A stretch of 64,000 nt of DNA from Azorhizobium sp943371865 (GTDB taxonomy: Bacteria > Pseudomonadota > Alphaproteobacteria > Rhizobiales > Xanthobacteraceae): NCBI RefSeq assembly GCF_943371865.1, contig NZ_CALRWL010000004.1, positions 121,962 to 185,961 of the forward strand, read 5' to 3'. Position numbers and translations under genes: made by a program. This document shows positions 7,671 to 16,282 of the stretch, in pieces. Each line of letters starts with the position of its first letter. Position 1 is the stretch's first letter. Under the pieces are notes generated by a model. That model saw only the letters and a list, made by a program, of their open reading frames with translations, made no database searches and was not told the origin of the DNA.

Positions 7671-8057
7671 TCAGCGCCGCGTGGAGCGCTCGCCCATGGC
7701 GATGGCATACAGGACACAGCCGACGGTCAAGCCCACCGCCACTGCGGCCATGACCGCGGTACCGGGATTGGCGCTGACCAGGTGCTCGGCGCGATCCACC
7801 GTCTGGCCCACGGAGCGGGCCGCCGTGCGGCGCCCCTCGCGGGCCATGGACAGGCCGCTGGAGGCCAGCGTCTGGGCGCCGTCTTCCACCACCTGCAGGG
7901 CGCGATTGGCATAGCGGGCCGCCTCGTGGCGCGGGCCGCGGGAATTTTCTTCAGCGGCGTCCGCCAGGGCTTCCCCCAGCCGTCCCATTTCCGCCTTGAG
8001 TGCGTCGAGACGACGCGAAATATCGTGGGTCGAAGACCGTGAACCATAGCCAAGCAT
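7671..8057 (-). CDS. membrane-anchored stress protein, DUF883/ElaB-like
   Basis: This is a 128-residue protein with a long, charged, helical N-terminal part (SRRLDALKAEMGRLGEALAD, likely coiled coil), a middle rich in Ala and Arg, and a single membrane segment near residues 98-118 (AVMAAVAVGLTVGCVLYAIA) before a short basic tail. The layout resembles DUF883/ElaB proteins, C-tail-anchored inner-membrane proteins made in stationary phase or stress. Assignment to that family is by architecture, not by clear motif. The ATG at 8057 has GGAG upstream. An EcfG-type promoter lies 27 bases upstream of the start. Confidence 0.75.
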   Translation of the reverse strand: MLGYGSRSSTHDISRRLDALKAEMGRLGEALADAAEENSRGPRHEAARYANRALQVVEDGAQTLASSGLSMAREGRRTAARSVGQTVDRAEHLVSANPGTAVMAAVAVGLTVGCVLYAIAMGERSTRR

Positions 8058-8083
8058 GAGCCTATCTCCATTGATATCGAGAG

Positions 8084-8108
8084 AACGTCTGCGTATGCTT
8101 CCGGTTCC
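8084..8108 (-). promoter_or_regulatory. EcfG-type promoter, minus strand
   Basis: On the minus strand GGAAC (8108-8104) and CGTT (8087-8084) are 16 bases apart, directly ahead of the DUF883-like gene. Confidence 0.87.
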
Positions 8109-8294
8109 GCTTGAGCACGTTTCCGCATAATGTCCTAAAATCCATACGGAAAAAATCGTCTGTTTTCTAGCGTTTAGATATTATCCGCTCAGATTGTTTT
8201 AACTTGATCGGATAAGACCCAAATATCTCAGTCGATACGCGATGGTATTTTCGTATCGGTGTTTTGCGTGGTGAAAATGTGGTGCCCCTTTGGG

Positions 8295-8319
8295 GGAACC
8301 GTGGCTGCGCAGTGACGTT
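8295..8319 (+). promoter_or_regulatory. EcfG-type promoter of otsBA
   Basis: GGAAC at 8295-8299 and CGTT at 8316-8319, 16-base spacer. Transcription would begin near 8327, which rules against the in-frame ATG at 8328 and supports the start at 8367. Confidence 0.88.
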
Positions 8320-8366
8320 TTCCCATCATGACGATGCCAGGGGAATTGCCAATTTTAGGGAACTAC

Positions 8367-9155
8367 ATGAACACCATTGAAGCACCCTCGCCAGGGCCTG
8401 CCCGTACCGCAATGCCGTTACAGGATGTGCTGGACCCCCGTCGGTGCGCGTTCTTTTTCGACGTGGACGGAACGCTCATCGACATCGCCATCCATCCCGA
8501 TGCGGTCACGGTGCCGCAGCCGCTGCTGGACGACCTGCGGATCTTGGATCGGGAGACCGGCGGCGCTCTGGCGCTGGTCAGCGGCCGGTCGGTGGCGAGC
8601 CTCGATTCCCTGTTCTCGCCGCAGCGCTTTGCGGCCTCGGGCGTCCATGGCGCGGAGGTGCGGCTGTCGTCGGACGCGGAGGTGGAACTCCATAGCCCCG
8701 CGCTCAGCGAATCCGTGCGTGCCGCTCTGGCGGACCTCGGTCGCGATCTGGATGGCGTGTTGGTGGAGGACAAGGGCACCAGCGTTGCCTTGCATTACCG
8801 CATGAACCCGGCCATCGGCCCCCAGCTGCACGCGGCGCTGGCCGCGTTCGTGGACCGGGTGAACGACGGCCTCGCCATCCTGCCGGGCCGGCTGGTGTTC
8901 GAGATGAAGCATCAGTCGCATGACAAGGGCAGCGCCGTGCGCCAGTTCATGGCCACCCGCGCCTTTGCCGGGCGCCGGCCGGTGTTCATGGGCGACGATG
9001 TGACCGACGAGGCGGCGTTTGCCGTCATCGCCGAGATGGGCGGCCTGGTGATTTCGGTCGGCCGCGATCTGCCGGTGGCGGACGCGGTGTTGCCGGAGGC
9101 CGCCGATGTGCGCGCCTTGCTGTCCGCCATTGCCGCCAACACCCGGAGGGACTGA
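8367..9155 (+). CDS. otsB: trehalose-6-phosphate phosphatase
   Basis: This 262-residue HAD-superfamily enzyme removes phosphate from trehalose-6-phosphate to give trehalose in the cytoplasm. Motif I is FFDVDGTLID with the nucleophile Asp32 and Asp34. Motif II is LVSGRS. The HAD motif IV is GDDVTDEAAF near residue 210. The size is normal for OtsB. The ATG at 8367 has AGGGAA upstream; the ATG at 8328 lies at the predicted transcription start and is unlikely. otsA follows after two bases, so the two are cotranscribed. Its EcfG-type promoter fits the known role of trehalose in desiccation and osmotic tolerance. Confidence 0.94.
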   Translation: MNTIEAPSPGPARTAMPLQDVLDPRRCAFFFDVDGTLIDIAIHPDAVTVPQPLLDDLRILDRETGGALALVSGRSVASLDSLFSPQRFAASGVHGAEVRLSSDAEVELHSPALSESVRAALADLGRDLDGVLVEDKGTSVALHYRMNPAIGPQLHAALAAFVDRVNDGLAILPGRLVFEMKHQSHDKGSAVRQFMATRAFAGRRPVFMGDDVTDEAAFAVIAEMGGLVISVGRDLPVADAVLPEAADVRALLSAIAANTRRD

Positions 9156-9157
9156 TT

Positions 9158-10636
9158 GTGTCGCGCTTGATCATCGTGTCGAACCGCGTTGCGGTCCCCG
9201 AGGCCGGCAAGACCGCGGCCGGTGGCCTCGCCGTGGCGGTCAATGCGGCTTTGAAAGGCCGGTCCGGCGTGTGGTTCGGCTGGAGCGGCAAGATCACCGA
9301 TGCCCCGTCCGAGCGGCCGGAGGTGTCCGACCACGGCGGCATCCAATATGCCGTGGTGGATCTGAAAGAAGACGACCATCAGGAATATTACAACGGCTTC
9401 GCCAACCGGGTGCTGTGGCCGATCCTGCATTATCGCGTGGATCTGGCGGAGTTTCACCGTGCGGATCTGTCCGGATATATTCGGGTCAACCGCAATTTCG
9501 CCGAGCATGTGTCGAAGATCATCGAGGATGACGACATCCTGTGGGTGCATGACTATCACATGATGCCCATGGCCCGGTATCTGCGCGAGCTGGGCCACAA
9601 GAATCGCATCGGCTTCTTCCTGCATATTCCCATGCCGCCGCCCGAATTGATCCAGACCTTGCCCCGGCATGGCGAGATCATCGGCGCACTGGCCGATTAC
9701 GACCTGCTGGGGTTCCAGACCGAGGGCGATCGCGACAATTTCGGCCGCTATCTGGAAAGCCGCGGCGGCCAGCCCACCGCCGATGGCAAGGCCTATGACA
9801 TCGGTGGCCGACGGGTGCGGGTCGCGGCCTTCCCGGTGGCGATCGAGACCGAATCCTTTGCCCGGCGCGCCCGCCACGCGACCCGCACCCATTTCGTGCA
9901 GGACTTCAAGGCCAGCCTCGGCGACTGCAAGATGGTGCTGGGGGTGGATCGCCTGGACTATTCCAAGGGCATACCCAACCGGCTGGAGGCGTTCGAGACC
10001 CTGCTGCGCACGGCGCCCGAGTGGCACAAGAAGGTCGCCTTCGTGCAGATCACCCCCAAGAGCCGCACCGACGTGCCGGAATATGGCGAGATGGACCGCT
10101 TCATCTCCACCAAGGCCGGGCAGATCAACGGCGACTTTGGCGATGTGTCCTGGACCCCGCTGCGCTATGTGAACCGCACCTATTCCCGCTCGGCCCTGGC
10201 CGGCCTCTATCGCAGCGCCCAGGTGGCCATGGTCACGCCGCTGCGCGACGGCATGAACCTGGTGGCCAAGGAATTCGTCGCCGCGCAGGATCCCGAGGAT
10301 CCCGGCGTGCTGCTGCTGTCGCAATTTGCCGGCGCGGCGGCGGAATTGGGCGGCGGCGCCCTGATGGTCAATCCGCACGAGATCGAGGGCATGGCCGCCA
10401 GCCTGCGCCGGGCGCTGGAAATGCCCCTGGATGAACGCAAGGAGCGCTATCAGCGCATGATGGAAGTGCTCCTGGCCAATACCATCGACCATTGGGCCCA
10501 GTCCTTCATCGATGCGCTCACCGCGCCCAGCCGGCCGGACCTGCCCAAGAGCGCCAGCCGGACCGTGCCGGTACGCAGCACGCCCATGCCGCAGGTGATG
10601 GGCTGGCACGGGTTGCAACGCTCGCAGGACATCTGA
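9158..10636 (+). CDS. otsA: trehalose-6-phosphate synthase
   Basis: This is a 492-residue GT20 glycosyltransferase, which joins UDP-glucose and glucose-6-phosphate to make trehalose-6-phosphate. The N-terminal SNRVAVPEAGKTAAGGLAVA holds the GGLA loop that binds the sugar phosphate. WVHDYHMMPMA and the GVDRLDYSKGIPNRLEAF motif are diagnostic, and the C-terminal domain has LRDGMNLVAKEFVAAQ. The start is GTG at 9158 with CGGAGGG seven bases upstream, two bases after the otsB stop. The C-terminal 35 residues are a variable tail. A terminator follows about 90 bases downstream. Confidence 0.96.
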   Translation: MSRLIIVSNRVAVPEAGKTAAGGLAVAVNAALKGRSGVWFGWSGKITDAPSERPEVSDHGGIQYAVVDLKEDDHQEYYNGFANRVLWPILHYRVDLAEFHRADLSGYIRVNRNFAEHVSKIIEDDDILWVHDYHMMPMARYLRELGHKNRIGFFLHIPMPPPELIQTLPRHGEIIGALADYDLLGFQTEGDRDNFGRYLESRGGQPTADGKAYDIGGRRVRVAAFPVAIETESFARRARHATRTHFVQDFKASLGDCKMVLGVDRLDYSKGIPNRLEAFETLLRTAPEWHKKVAFVQITPKSRTDVPEYGEMDRFISTKAGQINGDFGDVSWTPLRYVNRTYSRSALAGLYRSAQVAMVTPLRDGMNLVAKEFVAAQDPEDPGVLLLSQFAGAAAELGGGALMVNPHEIEGMAASLRRALEMPLDERKERYQRMMEVLLANTIDHWAQSFIDALTAPSRPDLPKSASRTVPVRSTPMPQVMGWHGLQRSQDI

Positions 10637-10726
10637 TCGTCCGACCGATGCCGGCTGGACGCCTGTGGGCCGTCCGTTGCCACCAGGGCCTTTCGCACCA
10701 GGCCCTTTGACAGCACGTCGTTTGAC

Positions 10727-10754
10727 AACGCCCGGCCGCAAGGTCGGGCGTTTT
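10727..10754 (+). terminator. Rho-independent terminator after otsBA
   Basis: AACGCCCGGCC, loop GCAA, GGTCGGGCGTT, followed by further Ts. Confidence 0.85.
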
Positions 10755-10987
10755 GCGTTTGCCTGCCCGCCGGGACGCGGCTGGGGGGCGGCGGCCCCGT
10801 GCGCCGGAGGGCGGGACGCGGGGGACCGCTTGCGTTCCTGGCGCGGAGGCGTGAAATCCGCCTGAAATTTCAGCTTGACCGCAAAGGCAAGGTAGCTTTG
10901 TTTGTTACCTAGTTTAGTTGTCTTTCTTGTCGTCGACCCGCTGCCATGTCCCGCCCGGACCTGGACGAAAGGTGCGAAACGCCGCTC
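10755..10987. promoter_or_regulatory. upstream region of the liv operon with palindromes
   Basis: A 230-bp interval. A perfect 12-bp palindrome CTGAAATTTCAG lies at 10862-10873. A looser inverted repeat AGGTA...TACCT lies at 10890-10910, and a TTGACC at 10875-10880 could be a -35 element. These may be sites for the GntR regulator at 16283, but that is inference. Confidence 0.4.
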
Positions 10988-11860
10988 ATGCTGTCCCAGC
11001 AGATCATCAACGGCCTCATGCTCGGCGCCATCTACATGCTGGTGGCGGTGGCCTTCACCCTGGCCATCGGGGTGCTGAACTTCCTCAATTTCTCCCTGCC
11101 CGGCCTGTTCATGCTGGGCGGCATGCTGGCCTTCGGCTTCGTGAAGCTGGGCTTCCCCTTCCTGCTGGCCGCCGGCGGCGCGCTGTTCGTGGCGGCCGTG
11201 GTGTCGCTGCTGGTGGAGCGCCTCGCCTATCGGCGCATGCGCGAGGGCGATGCGGAGGTGCCGCTGGTGTCCTCGCTCGGCTTCCTGGTGCTGATGGAAA
11301 ACCTGATGCTGGTGCGCTACGGCTCCGACCAGCAGTCGTTTCCAGCCCTGTTTGCGGACATGAACCTGCGCATCGGCGGCCTGGTCATCGGCATCGCGCA
11401 ATTGGTGTCGCTGGCGATCTCGCTGGGGCTGGTGGCGTGGCTGTCCTGGTTCCTGCGCGCCACCAATGCCGGACGCCGCATCCGCACCGTGGCGGAGAAC
11501 CGCGAGACCGCCATGCTCATGGGCATCAATATCGAGCGGCTGGTGCCGCAATTGTTCGTGGCCAGCGCCTTGCTGGCGGCGCTGGGCGGCATCCTGTTCG
11601 CGGTGAATTATCAGCAGGTCTCCCCCTTCATGGGCGAGGGCATCGGCTTCAAGGGCGTGGCCGCCATGATCATCGGCGGCATGGGCTCCATCTGGGGCGC
11701 GGTGATCGGCGGCCTGTTGATCGGCCTGGCCGAAGTGCTGTCCATCTCGCTGATCGGCGCCGACGTGGTGAACATCACCGTCTATGGCCTGCTGCTGGTG
11801 ATCCTGATCCTACGCCCGCAGGGCCTTCTGGGCCGCGCCCCGAGCCGGGAGAAACTGTGA
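10988..11860 (+). CDS. livH: branched-chain amino acid-type ABC transporter permease LivH
   Basis: This is a 290-residue inner-membrane permease of the LivH family with about eight membrane helices. The N-terminus QQIINGLMLGAIYMLVAVAF and the GVLNFLNFSLPGLFMLGGM stretch are typical, as is the EAA-like loop TVAENRETAMLMGINIERLV. I chose the ATG at 10988 because LivH proteins begin at about this point; an ATG at 10946 would add 14 residues. It opens a five-gene transporter operon. The substrate is uncertain: this family also carries amides, urea and aromatic compounds. Confidence 0.9.
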   Translation: MLSQQIINGLMLGAIYMLVAVAFTLAIGVLNFLNFSLPGLFMLGGMLAFGFVKLGFPFLLAAGGALFVAAVVSLLVERLAYRRMREGDAEVPLVSSLGFLVLMENLMLVRYGSDQQSFPALFADMNLRIGGLVIGIAQLVSLAISLGLVAWLSWFLRATNAGRRIRTVAENRETAMLMGINIERLVPQLFVASALLAALGGILFAVNYQQVSPFMGEGIGFKGVAAMIIGGMGSIWGAVIGGLLIGLAEVLSISLIGADVVNITVYGLLLVILILRPQGLLGRAPSREKL

Positions 11861-12702
11861 TGAGCGGCTATCTCACCGGCGTCCTGGTCGTCCTCGCCTT
11901 CAATGTCATGGCCGCCTATGCGGTCTATCTGCCGCTGGCGGCGGGCCAGCTCAATCTGGGCATCGCCGGCTTCATGGCCATCGGCGCCTATGCGGCCGCC
12001 TATCTCACCAATGAGCTGGGCTGGAGCATGTGGACCGCCATTCCCGCCGGCAGCGCCCTGGCGGGGTTGGTGGGCCTGCTCATCGGCATTCCGGTGCTGC
12101 GCACCCATGGCATCTATCTGGCGCTGGCCACCTTCGCGCTCGGCCAGGTGATCGCCGCCATCTTCCTCAATCTCGACGTGGTGGGCGCCGCCGCCGGCTA
12201 TCCGGTGGCGGACTATGCCCCGCCGGTTGCGGTGTTTGCCGCGGCCATCGGCGTGGTGCTGGTGATGGCGCTGCTCTCGCGCACAAGGTTCGCGCTGTAC
12301 CTGACGGCGGTCAAAAGCGATCCCACCGTGGCCAATCTCATGGGGATTTCGGTGCGCGGCATCCAGGTGGCGGCGTTCGCGCTGGGGGCGGCGGTGGCCG
12401 GCTTTGGCGGGGCGTTCTATGCCCACCATTACAGCTTCATCGAAGCCCAGCATTTCAACGTGCTGCTCTCCGTGTTCACGGTGCTCTACGTGCTGTTCGG
12501 CGGCACCCAGACCGTGTGGGGGCCCTTGGTGGGGGCGGTGTTCTTCACCTTGGTGCCCGAGGCGCTGCGGGCCAGCGCGGAATGGCGCTATGCGCTGTTC
12601 GCGGTGTTCATCATCCTGTTCATGGCGCTGCGTCCGCAGGGGCTGGTGACGGCCTCGCTGTTCCGCCGCATCCGCCGCCGCGCGCCGGAGGCCTCCTCAT
12701 GA
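11860..12702 (+). CDS. livM: branched-chain amino acid-type ABC transporter permease LivM
   Basis: This is a 280-residue partner permease with about eight helices. Typical stretches are LPLAAGQLNLGIAGFMAIGA near the N-terminus and AVKSDPTVANLMGISVRGIQ, which carries the coupling loop to the ATPases. Its ATG overlaps the livH stop (ATGA), which implies translational coupling. It forms a heterodimer with LivH in the inner membrane. Confidence 0.93.
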   Translation: MSGYLTGVLVVLAFNVMAAYAVYLPLAAGQLNLGIAGFMAIGAYAAAYLTNELGWSMWTAIPAGSALAGLVGLLIGIPVLRTHGIYLALATFALGQVIAAIFLNLDVVGAAAGYPVADYAPPVAVFAAAIGVVLVMALLSRTRFALYLTAVKSDPTVANLMGISVRGIQVAAFALGAAVAGFGGAFYAHHYSFIEAQHFNVLLSVFTVLYVLFGGTQTVWGPLVGAVFFTLVPEALRASAEWRYALFAVFIILFMALRPQGLVTASLFRRIRRRAPEASS

Positions 12703-13514
12703 GCATGCGCGCAATAAGCGATACCCCGCCGGCCGCCACCTCTCCGGCCGCCACCTCTCCTGCTCTTGCCATCTCCGGCCTGCAAAAATCCTTCGCCGGG
12801 GTGCGGGCGATCCGCGATCTCTCCTTCACCGTGCCCAAGGGCTGCGCCACCGCGCTGATCGGCCCCAATGGCGCGGGGAAGACCACGGTGTTCAATCTGG
12901 TGAGCGGCGTCTATGGCGTGGATGCCGGCACCATCCATGTGAATGGCGTGGATGTCACCCAGATGCCCTCGCGCCGCCGCATCCGCACCGGTGTGGCGCG
13001 CTCGTTCCAGAACATCCGTCTGATGCCGCACCTCTCGGTGCTGGAAAACCTGCTGGTGGGCCAGCATGTGCGCGCCTCTTCGCTCGCCGCCTTGCTCACC
13101 CCCTATCGGCTGATCCCCAACCACCGCTGGAAGCGCGAGGCCCGCGCCGCCCTGGCGGACAGCGGCCTGGGGCGCTATGCGGACGAGACCGTGGGCGCGC
13201 TGCCCTATGGCGTGCGCAAGCGCATCGATCTGGTGCGCGCCACCCTGGCGGGCGCCAATGTGCTGATGCTGGACGAGCCCGCCGCCGGCCTCAATCCCAG
13301 CGAGACCAATGCGCTGCGCGACCATCTCAAGGCGCTGATCGCCAGTGGCCTCACGCTGCTGGTGGTGGAACATGACATGCACTTCGTGGATAGCATCTGC
13401 CCCAATGTGGTGGTGCTGAATTTCGGCGAGAAGATCGCCGAAGGCCCGCTCTCGTTGGTGCGGCGCGATGCCAAGGTGCGCGAAGCCTATATCGGCACGG
13501 ATGAGGAGGCCTGA
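12699..13514 (+). CDS. livG: branched-chain amino acid-type ABC transporter ATPase LivG
   Basis: This is a 271-residue ABC ATPase. Walker A is GPNGAGKTT near residue 55, Walker B is VLMLDEPAAGLNP, and the switch His is in VVEHDM. The signature region reads ALPYGVRKRIDL in place of the more usual LSYGxQRRLEI, a modest departure. The first 20 residues or so are a low-complexity Ala/Thr/Pro stretch (PPAATSPAATSPA) not seen in most LivG proteins. The start overlaps the livM stop (ATGA). It pairs with LivF as the energy-coupling dimer. Confidence 0.93.
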   Translation: MSMRAISDTPPAATSPAATSPALAISGLQKSFAGVRAIRDLSFTVPKGCATALIGPNGAGKTTVFNLVSGVYGVDAGTIHVNGVDVTQMPSRRRIRTGVARSFQNIRLMPHLSVLENLLVGQHVRASSLAALLTPYRLIPNHRWKREARAALADSGLGRYADETVGALPYGVRKRIDLVRATLAGANVLMLDEPAAGLNPSETNALRDHLKALIASGLTLLVVEHDMHFVDSICPNVVVLNFGEKIAEGPLSLVRRDAKVREAYIGTDEEA

Positions 13515-13517
13515 GCC

Positions 13518-14255
<738 letters not shown>

Positions 14256-14259
14256 CCCA

Positions 14260-14304
14260 AGTCCGCTTAAGTCCAGTCCGCTTAACCCCAGTCCGCTCAA
14301 CCCC
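14260..14304. repeat. three tandem 15-bp repeats between livF and livK
   Basis: Units AGTCCGCTTAAGTCC, AGTCCGCTTAACCCC and AGTCCGCTCAACCCC lie end to end and fill the gap between livF and the ribosome binding site of the binding protein. Confidence 0.9.
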
Positions 14305-14318
14305 AGAAGGAGCTTTCC

Positions 14319-15491
14319 ATGAACAGGTCGCTTGTGTTCGGTGCAACCCTGCTCGCGGCCGTGTCCGCCAGCGCCATGGCGCGGGCCGATGGAGACCTCG
14401 TGCTCGGCTATATGATGGCCAAGAGCGGCCCCTATGTGAGCCTCGCCGGCACCAATGAGATCGCCGTCGATCTGGCGGTGGAAGAGATCAATGCCAAGGG
14501 CGGCATCAATGGCAAGAAGATCAAGGTGGTGAAGTTCGACACCGCCGGTGATCCCAAGCAGGCCACCACCGCCCTGCGCCGCTTTGCCGAGGACGATGCG
14601 GCCCTGGCGGTGATCGGGCCGTTCTCGTCCTCCGAGGTGCGCACCACCTTCCCGGTGGGCGAGCGTGCCGGCATTCCGCAGATGTCCATGGCCTCCTCCG
14701 CCCCCGGCCTGACCAAGGGCTTCAGCTACGGCTTCCGCAACACCACCGACGAGGGCAAGGTCATCGACCAGGTGCTCGGCGCCATCAAGGACAAGAAGCT
14801 GCCCGCCGCCTCCGGCGCCGCCGCTTACGCCACCGACGACGTGGTGTCGAAGTCCATCGGCACCAATGTGGTGCCCAAGATGTTCGAGAAATACGCCATC
14901 CCGCTCAAGGGCTCGGTGGACTTCCAGCTGGCGGCGTTCGACCTGTCGCCGCAGGTGTCCAAGCTGAAGGAACTGGCCCCCGACATCGTCGGCCTCGGCT
15001 CGCCCCCGGAAGGCGCGGTCAATCTCGCCAAGGAACTGAAGCGCCAGGGCGTGAACACCCGCGTCATCGGCGGCACCACCATCGCCGATCCCGAGCTGCC
15101 CAAGCGCATGGACGGCGCCGGTGAGAACCTCACCATCGGCACCACCTTCTTCCCCGATGTGAACGCCACCACCAAGGCGTTCGCCGCGGAATTCGCCAAG
15201 CGCACCAAGGCCGCCGGCCAGACCCGCACCGAGCCGAACCAGATGGACGCGGCGGTCTATGACATCGTCTATCTCTATGCCGAGGCCATGAAGCGCGCCG
15301 GCGTCACCGGCGAGGCCGGCAAGCTGGTGGCCGAGCGCACCGCCATCCGCGACCAGCTGGCCAAGCTGAAGGATTACGATGCCGTGGAAGGCAAGATCTC
15401 CTTCGTGGACGGTGATGCGGTGAAGCCGGTCTATGTGCTGGAAGTGAAAAGCGGCAAGTGGAGCCTGCTCGACACGCGCATGCCGGACTGA
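14319..15491 (+). CDS. livK: periplasmic substrate-binding protein of the Liv transporter
   Basis: This is a 390-residue periplasmic-binding protein type I (LivJ/LivK class). A Sec signal peptide MNRSLVFGATLLAAVSASAM with cleavage near ARA-DG leads into LVLGYMMAKSGPYVSLAGTN, the usual first strand. There is no lipobox, so it is free in the periplasm. The ATG at 14319 has AAGGAG seven bases upstream. It ends the transporter operon; a strong hairpin terminator follows. The ligand cannot be told from sequence; the nearby amidase, monooxygenase and cupin genes suggest something other than a plain amino acid. Confidence 0.9.
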   Translation: MNRSLVFGATLLAAVSASAMARADGDLVLGYMMAKSGPYVSLAGTNEIAVDLAVEEINAKGGINGKKIKVVKFDTAGDPKQATTALRRFAEDDAALAVIGPFSSSEVRTTFPVGERAGIPQMSMASSAPGLTKGFSYGFRNTTDEGKVIDQVLGAIKDKKLPAASGAAAYATDDVVSKSIGTNVVPKMFEKYAIPLKGSVDFQLAAFDLSPQVSKLKELAPDIVGLGSPPEGAVNLAKELKRQGVNTRVIGGTTIADPELPKRMDGAGENLTIGTTFFPDVNATTKAFAAEFAKRTKAAGQTRTEPNQMDAAVYDIVYLYAEAMKRAGVTGEAGKLVAERTAIRDQLAKLKDYDAVEGKISFVDGDAVKPVYVLEVKSGKWSLLDTRMPD

Positions 15492-15516
15492 GGCCCCCTC
15501 CTCAGCCGCATGCGCG

Positions 15517-15552
15517 GGGACCGGCATCGCTTCCCCGATGCCGGTCCCATTT
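15517..15552 (+). terminator. terminator after livK
   Basis: A perfect 13-bp stem (GGGACCGGCATCG / CGATGCCGGTCCC, loop six bases) followed by ATTTTC. Confidence 0.85.
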
Positions 15553-15590
15553 TCAATTTGGGCCCAATGCGTAAGATCCGAGGATATTCC

Positions 15591-16280
15591 ATGACCGGTA
15601 CGGCGCTTCATTTCACCATCCACGCGGACGGGCGCAGCTTCGAGGAGACGCTGCTGATCCGCACCGCGGTCATCGCCGGCTGGACCGGGCGGGACAAGGT
15701 GGCGCTGGAAAAGCATATCGTCGAACTGGAGGAACTGGGCGTGGCCCGGCCGGCCTCCACCCCGATCTATTATCGGGTGTCCGCCGCGCGCCTCACCACC
15801 GCCGCCACCATCGAGAACACCGGGCCCGACTCCAGCGGCGAAGTGGAATTCCTGATCGTGAATGCGGGCGGCCGGCGCTATCTGGGCATCGGCTCGGACC
15901 ACACCGATCGCAAGGTGGAGACCTACAATATCACCGTCTCCAAGCAGATGTGCGACAAGCCGGTGGCCCCGGAACTGTGGGCGCTGGACGACGTGCTGCC
16001 CCATTGGGACAGCCTGATCCTGCGCTCATTTGCGGTGATCGAGGGCGCGCGGGTGCTCTATCAGGAGGGGTCGGTCAACGCCATGCTGCCGCCGGAGCAG
16101 ATCCTTAACGGCTTCGAGGGTGAGGCGCTCAGCGGCGGCTCGGTGATGTTCTGCGGCACGCTGGCGGCCAAGGGCGGCATCCGCCCGGCGGCGCGGTTCG
16201 AGTTCGAGATCGAAGACCCGATCCTCAAGCGCACCATCCGCCACGGCTATGACGTGGCCATCCTTCCCGTGGTGGGGTGA
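15591..16280 (+). CDS. DUF2848 family protein
   Basis: This is a 229-residue soluble protein matching DUF2848. Family-typical stretches include IAGWTGRDKVALEKHIVELE near the start and YYRVSAARLTT, then FLIVNAGGRRYLGIGSDHTDRKVE. Its activity is not established; a fumarylacetoacetase-like hydrolase role has been suggested for similar folds (inference). The ATG at 15591 has GAGG upstream. The GntR regulator gene begins at its stop codon, so the two are cotranscribed. Members often lie beside Liv-type transporters and amidases, as here, which points to a step in the same catabolic route. Confidence 0.82.
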   Translation: MTGTALHFTIHADGRSFEETLLIRTAVIAGWTGRDKVALEKHIVELEELGVARPASTPIYYRVSAARLTTAATIENTGPDSSGEVEFLIVNAGGRRYLGIGSDHTDRKVETYNITVSKQMCDKPVAPELWALDDVLPHWDSLILRSFAVIEGARVLYQEGSVNAMLPPEQILNGFEGEALSGGSVMFCGTLAAKGGIRPAARFEFEIEDPILKRTIRHGYDVAILPVVG

Positions 16281-16282
16281 GC

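Larger units (their letters stand above)
8058..8366. other. divergent promoter region
   Basis: About 310 bp between the DUF883-like gene and otsB. It has an EcfG-type promoter at each end, pointing outward. The middle (about 8150-8290) is markedly AT-rich compared with the rest of the window. No gene is visible. Confidence 0.7.

Noticed and set aside
8912..11551. 879-codon open frame antisense to otsBA and livH
   Set aside because: Spans two unrelated real genes and their terminator; composition is that of a shadow frame.
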